In this document: positions 33,838 through 42,520 of the stretch, piece by piece | How the letters are laid out: every line of letters starts with the position of its first letter | Numbering within the stretch: the first letter of the stretch is position 1 | Assembly: GCF_002210435.1 (NCBI RefSeq) | Contig: NZ_MZMV01000027.1 | Location: 33,798 to 97,797 of the forward strand | DNA: 64,000 nt | DNA from: Micromonospora wenchangensis | GTDB lineage: Bacteria; Actinomycetota; Actinomycetes; Mycobacteriales; Micromonosporaceae | Reading direction: 5' to 3' | Position numbers and translations under genes: made by a program | The notes under the pieces: generated by a model | The model's database searches: none | Told to the model about the DNA's origin: nothing | The model's input: the letters and a program-made list of their open reading frames with translations, nothing else

Positions 33838-35958
33838 GTGAACGGGCTCGGGCGCACGGCGGAGCCGGTGGGCGGCAGCGGCTTGGACCGGGTGCCGGCC
33901 ACCCGCCGGTTCGACCCGCGCCGGCACCGCCGCATCGCCGGCCTGTACGACCTCTGGCTGGCCCCGGGCCCCGGCGGACGGCTGGTGGTGCCCACCGCCC
34001 CCGGCCGGCCGCTCGACGCGCGGGCCGTCGCCACCCTGGTCCGGCACGGCGCGGACGCCGCGCAGGACGTCCGGATCCTCGCCGACGACGGGGCCCGGCA
34101 CCTCGACCTGTTCACCGAGGTCGCCGGGCTGCTCGGGCACGACGTGCTGGTCAGCCCGGACGGCTCGGACATCAGGCACGCCATCGACCGGTCGGCCACC
34201 GGGTCCACCCGCCCGACCACTGACAGCGGGCCGCTGGACGCGGTGCCGCTGGACCGGGTGACCCGCCAGCCGATGGACTGGCTCGTGCTCCAGCCACCGG
34301 ACCTCGCCACCTCCCTGCCCGGCTGGTTCGCGGTGGACGACGGGCTGGTCCGTCCCCGTACCGGGGTGGTCGGGTTGCCGCTGCCCGACGGCCTCGCCCT
34401 GGCCACCCGGGCCGACTTCGTGACCAGGCGGGCCACCGCGCACCGGCTCGGCGCGTCGACCGGGGTGGTCACCGTCGCCGTCACCGCCCGCTCCGGCGGT
34501 TTCCTCGTCGGCACCTACAGCGGCACCCAGGACGTGCACGGCGGCGGGCAGCTCGCCGCGCTCCTCGGCGACCTGCCGCTCTACGGCGCCGACCTGCGGC
34601 TCTGGCTGACCTGGCCGTCCGACGCCGACGAGCAGGCCCGGCTCGTCGCGGAGGTGGTCGAGCTGGCCGAGACGACCGGTGCCACCGTCTGGACCCCGCC
34701 CGCGGGCGGCCGGGCCGAGCTGATCGACGACCGGCGCGACCTGCGGGCGTTCGACCCGACGGGCGCGGTCGCCGCGTGGCGGGCGCACCGACCGAGGTAC
34801 GCCGACGGCCCGTCGACCCTCGACGCGACCCCCGAGGGGCTGCTGGTGTCCCGGCGGGACCGGGAACGGATCGTGGTCGCCTCCGCCGCAGTCGTCGACG
34901 CCGGCCCGGCCGACGGCCACCCGGGACCGGCCCGCGCCGACGACCCGACCCCTGTACCGGACGGCACCGCCGCGCCACCCCCGGCGGACCCGGCCGACGC
35001 GGCACCCCCGACGCCTGTCGGTGACGACGCCGGGGTGGCGGAACAGCCGGCCGTGCCCCTCCCCCGGCCCGCCCTGGTCACCGAGAGCCGCCGCGCGGCC
35101 GACTACGGTCCCCCCTGGTTGCGGCGCGGCCAGCAGGTCAACGCCGCGACGTTCGAGGCGTACGTCCTCGTCGAGGGTGACCCGGCGCGGGCGGTCGGCG
35201 ACGGGCTGCCCGGCGTCGAGTTGTTCGTGCCCGCGTTCCTCGACCCCCGGTCCGCCCCGGCCGGCAGCGACCTGCTGCGGGTGCGGATCTCCCCGGGTGG
35301 CGCGATCCCGATGGCGGTGCTGCGGGCGCACGTGCCGGCGCGGTTCAAGTACGTCCTGGGCAGCCCCGACACCTACCTGCTGCCGGCCGCCCGGCTGGAC
35401 CGGGTCCGGCTGGTGGGCGGCTTCCGCTCCGACGGGTTCAGCCGCCTGCTGCCCACCGTGGACGCCGACGGCGAGCCCCTGCGGATCCGTGCCGCGCCCA
35501 CCAGCAGGTCGGTCGCCGGGCTGCCGAACGACGTCCGCCGCTGGCCCGGCTTCGGCACCCGGCAGGCGTACGCGCTGCTGCCGGCCCGGTCCCGGGGGCT
35601 GCCCCGGGGCTGGCTGCCGCTCTACCAGCAGCGGCCGGTGGCCCGGCCGGGCCGGCTGCTGGTGGAGGTCCGGGTGCCGGCGGGACGCACCGTCGACGTC
35701 GGGGCCACCCACACCATGCTGGCCGGGCTGACCCTGGTCCGGACCAGGGTGGACCGGCTGCACCGGGCCGGCGTCGACCTGGTCCTGGGCAGCCGCTCGT
35801 ACGACCGGATCGTGGTGCAGCGCGCCTTCCGGGCACAGGGGGGCGGGTGGCAGCGGATCGGGGAGGTCACCCCGGGGCCGCTGCCGTCCGCCGTCGCCGG
35901 CCTTCAGTCCGCCGTACCGGCCCGGGTGGCGGACCCGCCGTCGACCGGGGACACCTGA
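33838..35958 (+). CDS. Hypothetical 706-aa protein, divergent from the pseudoprotease
   Basis: A 706-aa protein starting at GTG 33838 with AAGGTGGGG upstream. It has no signal peptide or membrane helix, so it is probably cytoplasmic. Two folded parts of about 330 and 270 residues are joined by a Pro/Ala/Asp-rich linker (about 360-410). The first part has alternating alpha/beta sequence (MDWLVLQPPDLATSLPGWF, VVTVAVTARSGGFLVG). The second begins PPWLRRGQQVNAATFEAYV and contains beta-rich segments. I do not recognise either domain. It sits between two LysM-like membrane genes and its 3' end overlaps the convergent gene by 55 nt, so these three genes look like one functional module. Confidence 0.75.
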   Translation: MNGLGRTAEPVGGSGLDRVPATRRFDPRRHRRIAGLYDLWLAPGPGGRLVVPTAPGRPLDARAVATLVRHGADAAQDVRILADDGARHLDLFTEVAGLLGHDVLVSPDGSDIRHAIDRSATGSTRPTTDSGPLDAVPLDRVTRQPMDWLVLQPPDLATSLPGWFAVDDGLVRPRTGVVGLPLPDGLALATRADFVTRRATAHRLGASTGVVTVAVTARSGGFLVGTYSGTQDVHGGGQLAALLGDLPLYGADLRLWLTWPSDADEQARLVAEVVELAETTGATVWTPPAGGRAELIDDRRDLRAFDPTGAVAAWRAHRPRYADGPSTLDATPEGLLVSRRDRERIVVASAAVVDAGPADGHPGPARADDPTPVPDGTAAPPPADPADAAPPTPVGDDAGVAEQPAVPLPRPALVTESRRAADYGPPWLRRGQQVNAATFEAYVLVEGDPARAVGDGLPGVELFVPAFLDPRSAPAGSDLLRVRISPGGAIPMAVLRAHVPARFKYVLGSPDTYLLPAARLDRVRLVGGFRSDGFSRLLPTVDADGEPLRIRAAPTSRSVAGLPNDVRRWPGFGTRQAYALLPARSRGLPRGWLPLYQQRPVARPGRLLVEVRVPAGRTVDVGATHTMLAGLTLVRTRVDRLHRAGVDLVLGSRSYDRIVVQRAFRAQGGGWQRIGEVTPGPLPSAVAGLQSAVPARVADPPSTGDT

Positions 35959-38144
35959 ACCGACCACCGGCCGGCCGGCACCGGTCCGATCACCACCGGC
36001 ACGCAGCGCCCGCCGGTGTCCGTGGCGAGCCGCCGTGCCCCGGCCAGTTCCGCACCGGCCAGGCCGGGGGTGAACACCACGTACGGCGCGGGCGGGTCGA
36101 CGTCGGGGGCGGTCGCCGCCGGCAGCCCCGACAGTGTCCGGCAACCCTCCGGGGCCTGCCCGCCGAACACGTCGCCCACCGTGGCCACGCCGACACCGCC
36201 GGCCCGCAGCCGCCTGGCGAACAGGGTGGCCGTCCGCCGGCAGTCGTCGGTGTCGCCGACCAGGGTGAGCACGTCGGGTGCCCGGCCCAGGTCGACGTGC
36301 AACCGCCACGGTCCCCGGTGGCCCAGCACCAGCGGCAGGGTCGCCGGGGGCGCGGCCTCGTCCGGGCCCAGCCAGGCGTACGCGGGCGCGCCCCGGCCCG
36401 CCGCGACCCCGACCAGCCGGACCCGGATCGGCCCGAGTTCGGTCTCCAGCTCGGTGCTCAGGTACGGGACCTCGTTGCCGGTCGGCACCGCCGGGCGCGG
36501 CGGATCCAGCTCGGCCGACGCGCCGCCGGTCCCGGCGGATGCGCCTGCCGACGCGGCGGCAGTCCCGGCGGAAGCCACGCCGGCCGAGGCGGCGGTCCCG
36601 GCGGGTGCCCCTGCGACCGGCGCGGTGGCGGTCGGGGTCGACTGTGGTGTCGGGGCCGGCGACACCGCCGGAGCCGGGACAACCGGCGTAGGCGGCGGCA
36701 CGGCCCGCGGCTGCGGGGTAGCTGTCGTCGGCGGCGGCACGGCTGACGCAACAACCGGTGGCTGTGGGAACGGCGGCGGCGCTTCCGGGCCGGCCGCCGG
36801 CGGGACGGCCGGGAGCTGTGGGGCGGCCGGTGGGTCGACCGGGGTCGGTCGGGGTGGTGCCGACTGTGGTGCCCTGGGCGGCCAGACCGGCTTCACGGGC
36901 AGCCCGCCCCTCGTCGCGGGGGGTGACGGTCGGACACCGGGGACCACCGCCGTCGATACCGGCACCTCGGCCGGCGTTCCCGGCACGGACTCCCACGCCG
37001 GCACGGAGGCCGGTCCCGGGACCGGCTCAGGCACCGGGGGTCCCGCCGGCCCCGGGGCGGACATCGCAGCCGCACCTGCGGACAGCTCCGGCGGGGACGT
37101 CGACCCCTCGACCGGTACCGGTGGCGACGCTGGACCCGGTAGTGCCGCCGGGGGCGACGCCGGGGCGGGGGGCCGGGCGGCGGTACGCGGTGCCGGCAGG
37201 ACCACCGACGGCGGCGGAGGCAGGATCGGCGGGGTGACCGTCGGCGGGGCCGGTCGCCGTGCCGGTGCCGTGACCGGCCGGGTGAGCGGCGGGGCCGGCG
37301 GGGGCGACGGCATTGCCGCCGACGTCGGCACTGCGGACGACGGGCGGGTGACCGGGGCCGGCGGGGTGTCCACCTCCCCGGCCACCGGTCCGGCGACGAG
37401 TTCGGCGGGGGTCGGGGTGTGGTGCCGCTGCGGCGGCCACGGCCCGTCGTCCTCCAGCACCAGCCGGCGGGGCCCGCCACGACGCAGCAGCAGCACGGCC
37501 ACGGCGGCGAAGAAGACCGCCAGCAGCCCCGCGCCGACCCGAATCAGCAGCGGGTCCAGCCCGCCGCCCGCCTGCGGAGGGTCCGGCGGCCGGGCGACGG
37601 CCCGGGTGGTCGCGGCGGCGGTCCCGGCCGGACGGGAGGGCCCCGCCGAGGACGGGGCCGCCGTGCGCGGCGTCGAGCTGGGGCGGGACGGGGTCGTGGC
37701 GCGCGGGCTCGGGCTGGCCGGAGCCGGTGACCGTGGGCCCGGTTGCGGCAGCCGGCCGATCCGCACCCCCTGGCCCTGGGCGTCCCTGGGCAGCACGAGC
37801 CGCCATCCGGGGCGCAGGACCACCCCGTCGGTGAACGTCTCGCCGTCGGGCTGGACCCGGCCGACGTTGAGTTCGACGATCTCCCGGAACCGGTTGCCGT
37901 TACCGAGGGTACGCAGCGCGATGGCGTAGAGGTACTCCCGTTGCCCGTCGACGGGTGGCCCGACCACGTAGTACCGGCCGGTTTCGGCCGGCACCGCGCT
38001 GACCGGCCGCACCGCACCCGCCGGTCGCGCCACGCCCGCCGCCTGCGCCGGCTGTGCCGCCACGAGCAGCGCGATCCCGGCCAGCAGCACCGTGACAAAG
38101 GCCCGCCGCATCCCCACCATCGCTTTCCACACCCTCGGTCCCAC
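35904..38144 (-). CDS. LysM-like domain, membrane helix and proline-rich protein
   Basis: A protein of about 746 aa. The GTG at 38144 has GGGAGG 6 nt upstream; an ATG at 38150 is the alternative. After a signal peptide, a LysM-like domain (about 53-140) closely parallels that of the pseudoprotease, including the shared phrase GRVQPDG and the ending RxVLPxDA. One membrane helix lies at about 193-222 (LLAVFFAAVAVLLLRRGG), then a Pro/Ala/Thr-rich segment of more than 300 residues, then a folded C-terminal domain (about 558-746) with RVRLVGVAAGRGAPAYAW and LHVDLGRAPDVLTLVGD. The layout suggests wall sensing outside and a cytoplasmic domain inside, perhaps related to LysM-containing regulators, but no DNA-binding domain is visible. 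Confidence 0.78.
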   Translation of the reverse strand: MGPRVWKAMVGMRRAFVTVLLAGIALLVAAQPAQAAGVARPAGAVRPVSAVPAETGRYYVVGPPVDGQREYLYAIALRTLGNGNRFREIVELNVGRVQPDGETFTDGVVLRPGWRLVLPRDAQGQGVRIGRLPQPGPRSPAPASPSPRATTPSRPSSTPRTAAPSSAGPSRPAGTAAATTRAVARPPDPPQAGGGLDPLLIRVGAGLLAVFFAAVAVLLLRRGGPRRLVLEDDGPWPPQRHHTPTPAELVAGPVAGEVDTPPAPVTRPSSAVPTSAAMPSPPPAPPLTRPVTAPARRPAPPTVTPPILPPPPSVVLPAPRTAARPPAPASPPAALPGPASPPVPVEGSTSPPELSAGAAAMSAPGPAGPPVPEPVPGPASVPAWESVPGTPAEVPVSTAVVPGVRPSPPATRGGLPVKPVWPPRAPQSAPPRPTPVDPPAAPQLPAVPPAAGPEAPPPFPQPPVVASAVPPPTTATPQPRAVPPPTPVVPAPAVSPAPTPQSTPTATAPVAGAPAGTAASAGVASAGTAAASAGASAGTGGASAELDPPRPAVPTGNEVPYLSTELETELGPIRVRLVGVAAGRGAPAYAWLGPDEAAPPATLPLVLGHRGPWRLHVDLGRAPDVLTLVGDTDDCRRTATLFARRLRAGGVGVATVGDVFGGQAPEGCRTLSGLPAATAPDVDPPAPYVVFTPGLAGAELAGARRLATDTGGRCVPVVIGPVPAGRWSVQVSPVDGGSATRAGTAD

Positions 38145-38174
38145 CGACATCCTCCCGTCCCGGCCCCCTTATAC

Positions 38175-38195
38175 GAACCGGGGTGCCGACGGTTC
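38175..38195. promoter_or_regulatory. GAACC-N11-GGTTC inverted element
   Basis: An inverted pair of 5-bp half-sites in the divergent region upstream of the LysM-like gene, next to a TATA-like stretch (38170-38173). It resembles the GTTC/GAAC pair with the same 11-nt spacing at 25183-25201. Confidence 0.4.
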
Positions 38196-38299
38196 AACCC
38201 GAGCCGGATCGTCCTGCGGGGCGGGCGGGTGGCGTCCCGTCAGGCCGGCGGCCTGCCGCCCGCGCGCACCGCGTCCGCGGGTCGTGCCAGGATGTGGCG

Positions 38300-38785
38300 A
38301 TGTCGTACCCCCCTCAGCCGTCGTACCCGTCCGCGCCCGGCCCCGTCACGCCGCTGATCGCCTACCCGCAGCCGATCCCCCCGCCGCCGGGACACGCGGT
38401 GCTGGCCGTCTCGGTCAACCGGGGTCCGTACCTGGTGCCCGTCCCGGCCACCAGCCGTTTCAAGGTCGACGGCCGGTTGGTGTCGATCCCCGGCGAGGGA
38501 ACCTGGTACGTGGCCGTGCCGGCCGGGGCGCACGACATCCGCTACACGGACTTCATCGGCATCCCGATCGTCACCACCGCGCTCACCGTCCAACCCGGAC
38601 TGGTCTACCCGCTGTCGTTCCGCTTCGGCGGCTGGCGCAACCGGGTCCACGACGGGCAGGGCACCGACGTGACGAAGTTCGGGATGTGGTCGAACTACAG
38701 CATCCTGCTCGTCACGTTGGCTGTGCTGGGGGTGCTCTGCTGCGGGGGATTCGGCCTGATCAGCACGCTCTCGACCTCCCCCTGA
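38300..38785 (+). CDS. Small tail-anchored membrane protein of unknown function
   Basis: A 161-aa protein. I chose the ATG at 38300 with AGGATG upstream. The first 35 residues are Pro/Tyr-rich (MSYPPQPSYPSAPG), a style common in actinobacterial membrane proteins. The middle is a beta-rich soluble domain (VNRGPYLVPVPATSRFKVDG, WYVAVPAGAHDIRYTD). A single hydrophobic helix lies at the C-terminus (YSILLVTLAVLGVLCCGGFGL). No known family is recognised. It is divergent from the LysM-like gene and may belong to the same envelope module. Confidence 0.7.
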   Translation: MSYPPQPSYPSAPGPVTPLIAYPQPIPPPPGHAVLAVSVNRGPYLVPVPATSRFKVDGRLVSIPGEGTWYVAVPAGAHDIRYTDFIGIPIVTTALTVQPGLVYPLSFRFGGWRNRVHDGQGTDVTKFGMWSNYSILLVTLAVLGVLCCGGFGLISTLSTSP

Positions 38786-39095
38786 GCCGAGCAGCAGGGC
38801 CGACCAGAGCAGGGTGAGCCGCCCTCGGCGTACCCCAGGTCGCAGACCCCCCCCCGCCGGGCAGCCGGTCCCGCACCGGCGCCTGAGCTACGCCTGCGCC
38901 CCACCCGACCTGATGGACGAGGCCGTCCGGCGGCTCGCCCGTGTCCTGCCGGCCGCCGGCCGGGACGGCGGCCCGGTCACCGCCGACCGGTGAGAGCCCA
39001 CCGGCGGGTGCGGCGGGCCACGACCGCACCGCAGGTCGGACCGCTACCGGCCGGAGCGGCGGTCGGATGGACGCCCGGACGCCGTGCCGTGAGGG
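38786..39095. other. Intergenic region without a supported gene
   Basis: This 310-nt stretch lies between convergent genes and shows no convincing coding sequence. It contains a run of nine C residues near 38850-38858 and GC-rich partial inverted repeats. Confidence 0.5.
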
Positions 39096-39947
39096 TCAGC
39101 GCAGCCGGCGGGCGGTGAACCGGGCCGGCGGGTCGGCGACGGCGTCCTGGGCGGCGACCAGTTGGATCTCCCGGGTGCCCGCCGCCAGGGTCCGCTCCAG
39201 CACGGTGAAGACCGAGGAGATGGTGCGTTCCAGCGCGGTCGCCGGTGAGCCGGTCGTCCGCAGGTGGGCCAGGTAGAGCGCGGCGGTGACGTCGCCACCG
39301 CCGTTGGGGTTGATCGGCAGCAGCGGCGTGGTCACCGCCCAGGCGCCCTCGTCCGAGACGGCCACCACCTCCAGCGAGCCGGCCGGCACGTCGTCGTGCA
39401 GCACGCTGGTCACCAGGACGTCCCGGGGCCCGGTGGCCCGGACCACGTCGACAGCGTCCAGCACGGCGGTCAGCGAGGTGGTCGTCCGGCCGGCGAGGAA
39501 GTCCAACTCGAAGTGGTTCGGGGTGATGATGTCGGCGCGCGGGACCACCACGTCGCGCAGGTACTCCGGGATGCCGGGCCGGACGAACATCCCCCGCCCG
39601 GTGTCGCCCATCACCGGGTCGCAGCAGTACACCGCGTCCGGGTTGGCGGCCCGGACCCGGTCGGCCGCGGCGAGGATGACGGCACCCATCGCCGGATCGC
39701 CCTGGTAGCCCGACAGCACCGCGTCGGCGGTGCCGAGCACCCCCCGGTCGGCGATGCCCTCGATCACCTCCGCCACGTCGGCCGGGGCCAGCAGCGGCCC
39801 GCGCCACGCGCCGTACCCGGTGTGGTTGGAGAAGTGCACGGTCAGCACCGGCCAGACCTCGTGCCCGAGGCGCTGGAGGGGGAACACGGCCGCCGAGTTG
39901 CCGACGTGGCCGTAGGCGACCGAGGACTGGATGGACAGGATCTTCAC
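39096..39947 (-). CDS. pdxY: Pyridoxal kinase PdxY
   Basis: A 283-aa cytoplasmic kinase of the ribokinase-like PdxK/PdxY family, which phosphorylates pyridoxal to pyridoxal 5'-phosphate in the vitamin B6 salvage pathway. Diagnostic segments are SIQSSVAYGHVGNSAAVFPL at the N-terminus, YCCDPVMGDTGRGMFV, ITPNHFELDFLAG, and the catalytic anion-hole region GGGDVTAALYLAHL. In that last motif the usual GTGD reads GGGD, with the base Asp retained. The GTG at 39947 gives the expected family length. The gene stands alone and is not obviously linked to its neighbours. Confidence 0.93.
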   Translation of the reverse strand: MKILSIQSSVAYGHVGNSAAVFPLQRLGHEVWPVLTVHFSNHTGYGAWRGPLLAPADVAEVIEGIADRGVLGTADAVLSGYQGDPAMGAVILAAADRVRAANPDAVYCCDPVMGDTGRGMFVRPGIPEYLRDVVVPRADIITPNHFELDFLAGRTTTSLTAVLDAVDVVRATGPRDVLVTSVLHDDVPAGSLEVVAVSDEGAWAVTTPLLPINPNGGGDVTAALYLAHLRTTGSPATALERTISSVFTVLERTLAAGTREIQLVAAQDAVADPPARFTARRLR

Positions 39948-40042
39948 CGGCTCATCATGGCCGTTCCCCCCGACGCCCCGGGTACGGGCCCACCGATTCG
40001 CCCCGCGTCGTCGACCTCCCGGGCGGGACCGGGCCGGCCGTG

Positions 40043-40090
40043 GCGGTTCCGGCCGGCCCCGGCGGCGCACCCGGGGTCGGCCGGAACCGC
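40043..40090 (-). terminator. Hairpin terminator of the CopC fusion gene
   Basis: A perfect 13-bp stem (GCGGTTCCGGCCG and complement) with a 22-nt loop, starting 2 nt beyond the stop codon on the minus strand. Confidence 0.75.
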
Positions 40091-40092
40091 AC

Positions 40093-42192
40093 TCAGGTCA
40101 GGTCGAGGGTGTACTGCGCGGTGCGCACCGTCCCGTCGACCTGGAAGTCGAAGAACGCCCGGTAGCGGCCCGCGCTCGGGGCGGTCAGCCAGAACCGCAC
40201 CGTCCCGTCCACCAGTTCCTGGTCCGGGTGGACGTGCACGTAGCCCAGGTCGCCCTCGCGCACCACCACCAGGTGCCCGTACGCCCCCAGGTAGCGCTCC
40301 AGGCGGGCCGGCTCGACGCCGTCGAGCCGGAAGGACAGCGGCACGGTCACCCCCACCGTGGGGGCACCGCCCATCGTCACCGTGAACGGCCCGGCCGTCG
40401 ACTGCGACGCGGCCGGCGGCAGCGGCACCGGGGTGTGCGCGCCGGGCACCTGGTGGTCGACCCCCAGCACCAGCGGGACCGTGGTGCCGTCGGCGCCGGT
40501 CACCGAGAAGTCGGCGTAGATCCGGTAGCCGCCGGGCCGGGCCAGCGTCAGCGGAACGCTCCAGGTGCCGTCCGCCGCCATGGTCGGGTGCAGGTGCTGG
40601 TAGCCGCTGAGGTCCCGCCCCACCACGACCAGGTGCAGCGGCTTGTCGTGGACGACCGCGAACCGGGTCGCCGGCTTGCCGTCCGCGCCGACGATGCGGA
40701 ACCGGTAGTCGGCGCGTGCGCCCGCCGGCTGGGTCCGGGCCGCCGGCTGGAGGGTGTAGCCCCCGGCGTTGACCGACAGCCCGGTCACCTGCGCCTGGGC
40801 CCCACCGGCGTCGCCGGGATGGGTGTGCGCCCCGGTGCCGGGCCCGTGCTGGTGCCCGTCCCCGGCCGCCAACGCCGCACCGGTGGCCGGCGGGGCGGTG
40901 GTGGTGCCGTCGGCGGGCCGGACGCCGGAGCCGATCCGGCCGAGCCCGAAGCCCGCCAGCAGGGCCACCACCAGCCCGCCGACCAGCAACGCGAGACCCG
41001 TGTTGCCCAGTCGGGACCCGGCATTCGGCGCGGCAGCGGCGGATGCCGTCTCGCCGGCGGCGGACGTCTCGGCGGATGCCGGCTCGTCGGCCCCGGAGGT
41101 CGCTTCGGCGGACCCCGCCCTGGCCCTGACCGTCCCCGCCGCCGTGGCCGGAGCCGCCCCGGCGGGGAGTCGTCTCGCCTTGCCGGAGGCCGGGGCAGCC
41201 TTACCCGAGGCCGGGGCAGCCTGGGCCGCAGCCGGGACCGCCTCGGCCGAGGCCGCGCCGGTCCTGGCGGGGGTCGTCACCGGGGCGGTGACCACCGCAC
41301 GTCGGGCGGCGGCGGGACGGGCCGTCTTCCTGCCACCACCCGTCGTCCCACCACCCGTCGTCTTCGACCGGTTGACCCGGCTGCCGCCCCCGGACCGGGC
41401 GGCCGTCCGCCCAGGGCGGGGCCGACCGGCGGGCCGGGTGGCGGGCACCGCACGACGCCGCCACGCCGCGAAGCCGACCGCCGCCGCGACCAGCACCGAC
41501 CCGCCGGCCCAGGCCAGCCAGCCGAGGCCGTTCCCGTCGTCGTCGGGGGCGGCGGCCGGCGGGGCGGCCGACGCGGCGGCGGTCACCGGGGCGGTCGGCA
41601 CCGCGGAGGCGGCCGGGCCGGCGGCGTGGCCGGAGGTGGCGTGCTGTTCGGCGGCGGCCACCAGTGCCGGGTCCGGCTGGTCGACCGGGGGCTGCCAGCC
41701 GGCCGGCGCGGCGGTCGCCCGTCCCGTGTAGCGGAAGGTCATGGTGCCCCGGACCGGCTCGCCGTCGGAGGCCACCGACAGGTAGCTCACCGCGTACTGG
41801 CCGGCCGCCGGCAGGTGGGCCAGCGTCACCACCGCCGGGAAGCCGGTGCTGTACTCCTTCGGCTCGAACTTGCCGTCGACCAGCAGGTACTCCCGGACCG
41901 GCTTGTCCAGGGGCCGGGGGGTGCCGTGCCGCCAGCCGTTGTCGACCCGGCCGCCGCCGGGCCCGGTGACGGTGAAGTACGCGTTCGCCGCGACCTGCTC
42001 GGTGAAGTACAGCTCCACCGTCGTCAGCGGCTCGGCCACCGTGGCGTTGGCAGCCGGGGTCGACATCGCGAGCGTGCCGTGCGCCTGCGCCGCGGCGCTG
42101 GGCAGCAGGACCGCCGCCGCGGCGAACACGAGGGCGAGCAGGCCGGCGAGGGTACGCCCGGCAGGTCCGGTGGCTGGAGGGGGACAGCGCAT
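40093..42192 (-). CDS. CopC-domain membrane protein with His-rich and second envelope domain
   Basis: A 699-aa protein. The ATG at 42192 has GAGG upstream and opens a signal peptide ending AAAQA-HG. The mature N-terminus HGTLAMSTPA starts a CopC copper-binding domain with the amino-terminal His ligand (about 35-135). A membrane helix lies near 220, then an Ala/Arg-rich spacer of about 150 residues, a second helix near 400, a His-rich segment (DGHQHGPGTGAHTHPG), and a C-terminal extracytoplasmic beta domain with HLVVVGRDLSGYQHLHP and GYVHVHP. The many histidines and the adjoining copper genes suggest metal binding. The two-helix spacer arrangement is unusual for CopC. Confidence 0.82.
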   Translation of the reverse strand: MRCPPPATGPAGRTLAGLLALVFAAAAVLLPSAAAQAHGTLAMSTPAANATVAEPLTTVELYFTEQVAANAYFTVTGPGGGRVDNGWRHGTPRPLDKPVREYLLVDGKFEPKEYSTGFPAVVTLAHLPAAGQYAVSYLSVASDGEPVRGTMTFRYTGRATAAPAGWQPPVDQPDPALVAAAEQHATSGHAAGPAASAVPTAPVTAAASAAPPAAAPDDDGNGLGWLAWAGGSVLVAAAVGFAAWRRRAVPATRPAGRPRPGRTAARSGGGSRVNRSKTTGGGTTGGGRKTARPAAARRAVVTAPVTTPARTGAASAEAVPAAAQAAPASGKAAPASGKARRLPAGAAPATAAGTVRARAGSAEATSGADEPASAETSAAGETASAAAAPNAGSRLGNTGLALLVGGLVVALLAGFGLGRIGSGVRPADGTTTAPPATGAALAAGDGHQHGPGTGAHTHPGDAGGAQAQVTGLSVNAGGYTLQPAARTQPAGARADYRFRIVGADGKPATRFAVVHDKPLHLVVVGRDLSGYQHLHPTMAADGTWSVPLTLARPGGYRIYADFSVTGADGTTVPLVLGVDHQVPGAHTPVPLPPAASQSTAGPFTVTMGGAPTVGVTVPLSFRLDGVEPARLERYLGAYGHLVVVREGDLGYVHVHPDQELVDGTVRFWLTAPSAGRYRAFFDFQVDGTVRTAQYTLDLT

Positions 42193-42520
42193 CGGATCAT
42201 CCTCACGAAGAGCGGACTTCAATCAATAGTTCACTAACTTTTTACGCAGATGGCAAAAGTTTTGGCTACGGCGTCCCGACCTGAGGTCGGGATGATCAAA
42301 ACTCGTCCACGGCTCTGCACCCCGTGCCCGACCGGTCACGGTGGGCCTCCGGTCCCGACCCCGGTACGGATGATCCGCCGACGTCTCCCGTCCGTACCAG
42401 TGGGCGGGGATGACGCCGGGTATGCCGTACGCTCACCCGGGACCTACTACACCCCGTCGTTACCGTTGACTGACGACGACGGAGCACGGCAGGCGGTAGA
42501 ACCGGACACGGAGGTGGCAG
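42193..42520. promoter_or_regulatory. AT-rich divergent regulatory region of the copper cluster
   Basis: This 328-nt gap is markedly AT-rich at 42218-42270, unlike its surroundings. It holds the palindromic AGTTCACTAACT (42228-42239), the palindrome CAAAAGTTTTG (42254-42264) and a 7-bp hairpin CCCGACC-TGA-GGTCGGG (42275-42291). These sit where the promoters of the CopC fusion gene and the sigma gene should be, and are good operator candidates for a metal- or redox-responsive repressor. Confidence 0.5.

Noticed and set aside
33805..36996. Antisense frame of over 1000 codons across the 706-aa gene
   Set aside because: It covers two real genes on the other strand or frame, and its translation is low-complexity Arg/Gly/Pro without domains.
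32074..38144. Type VII secretion (ESX) locus
   Set aside because: The mycosin-like protein prompted the idea, but no WXG100, EccB, EccC, EccD or EccE gene is visible and the subtilase triad is broken.
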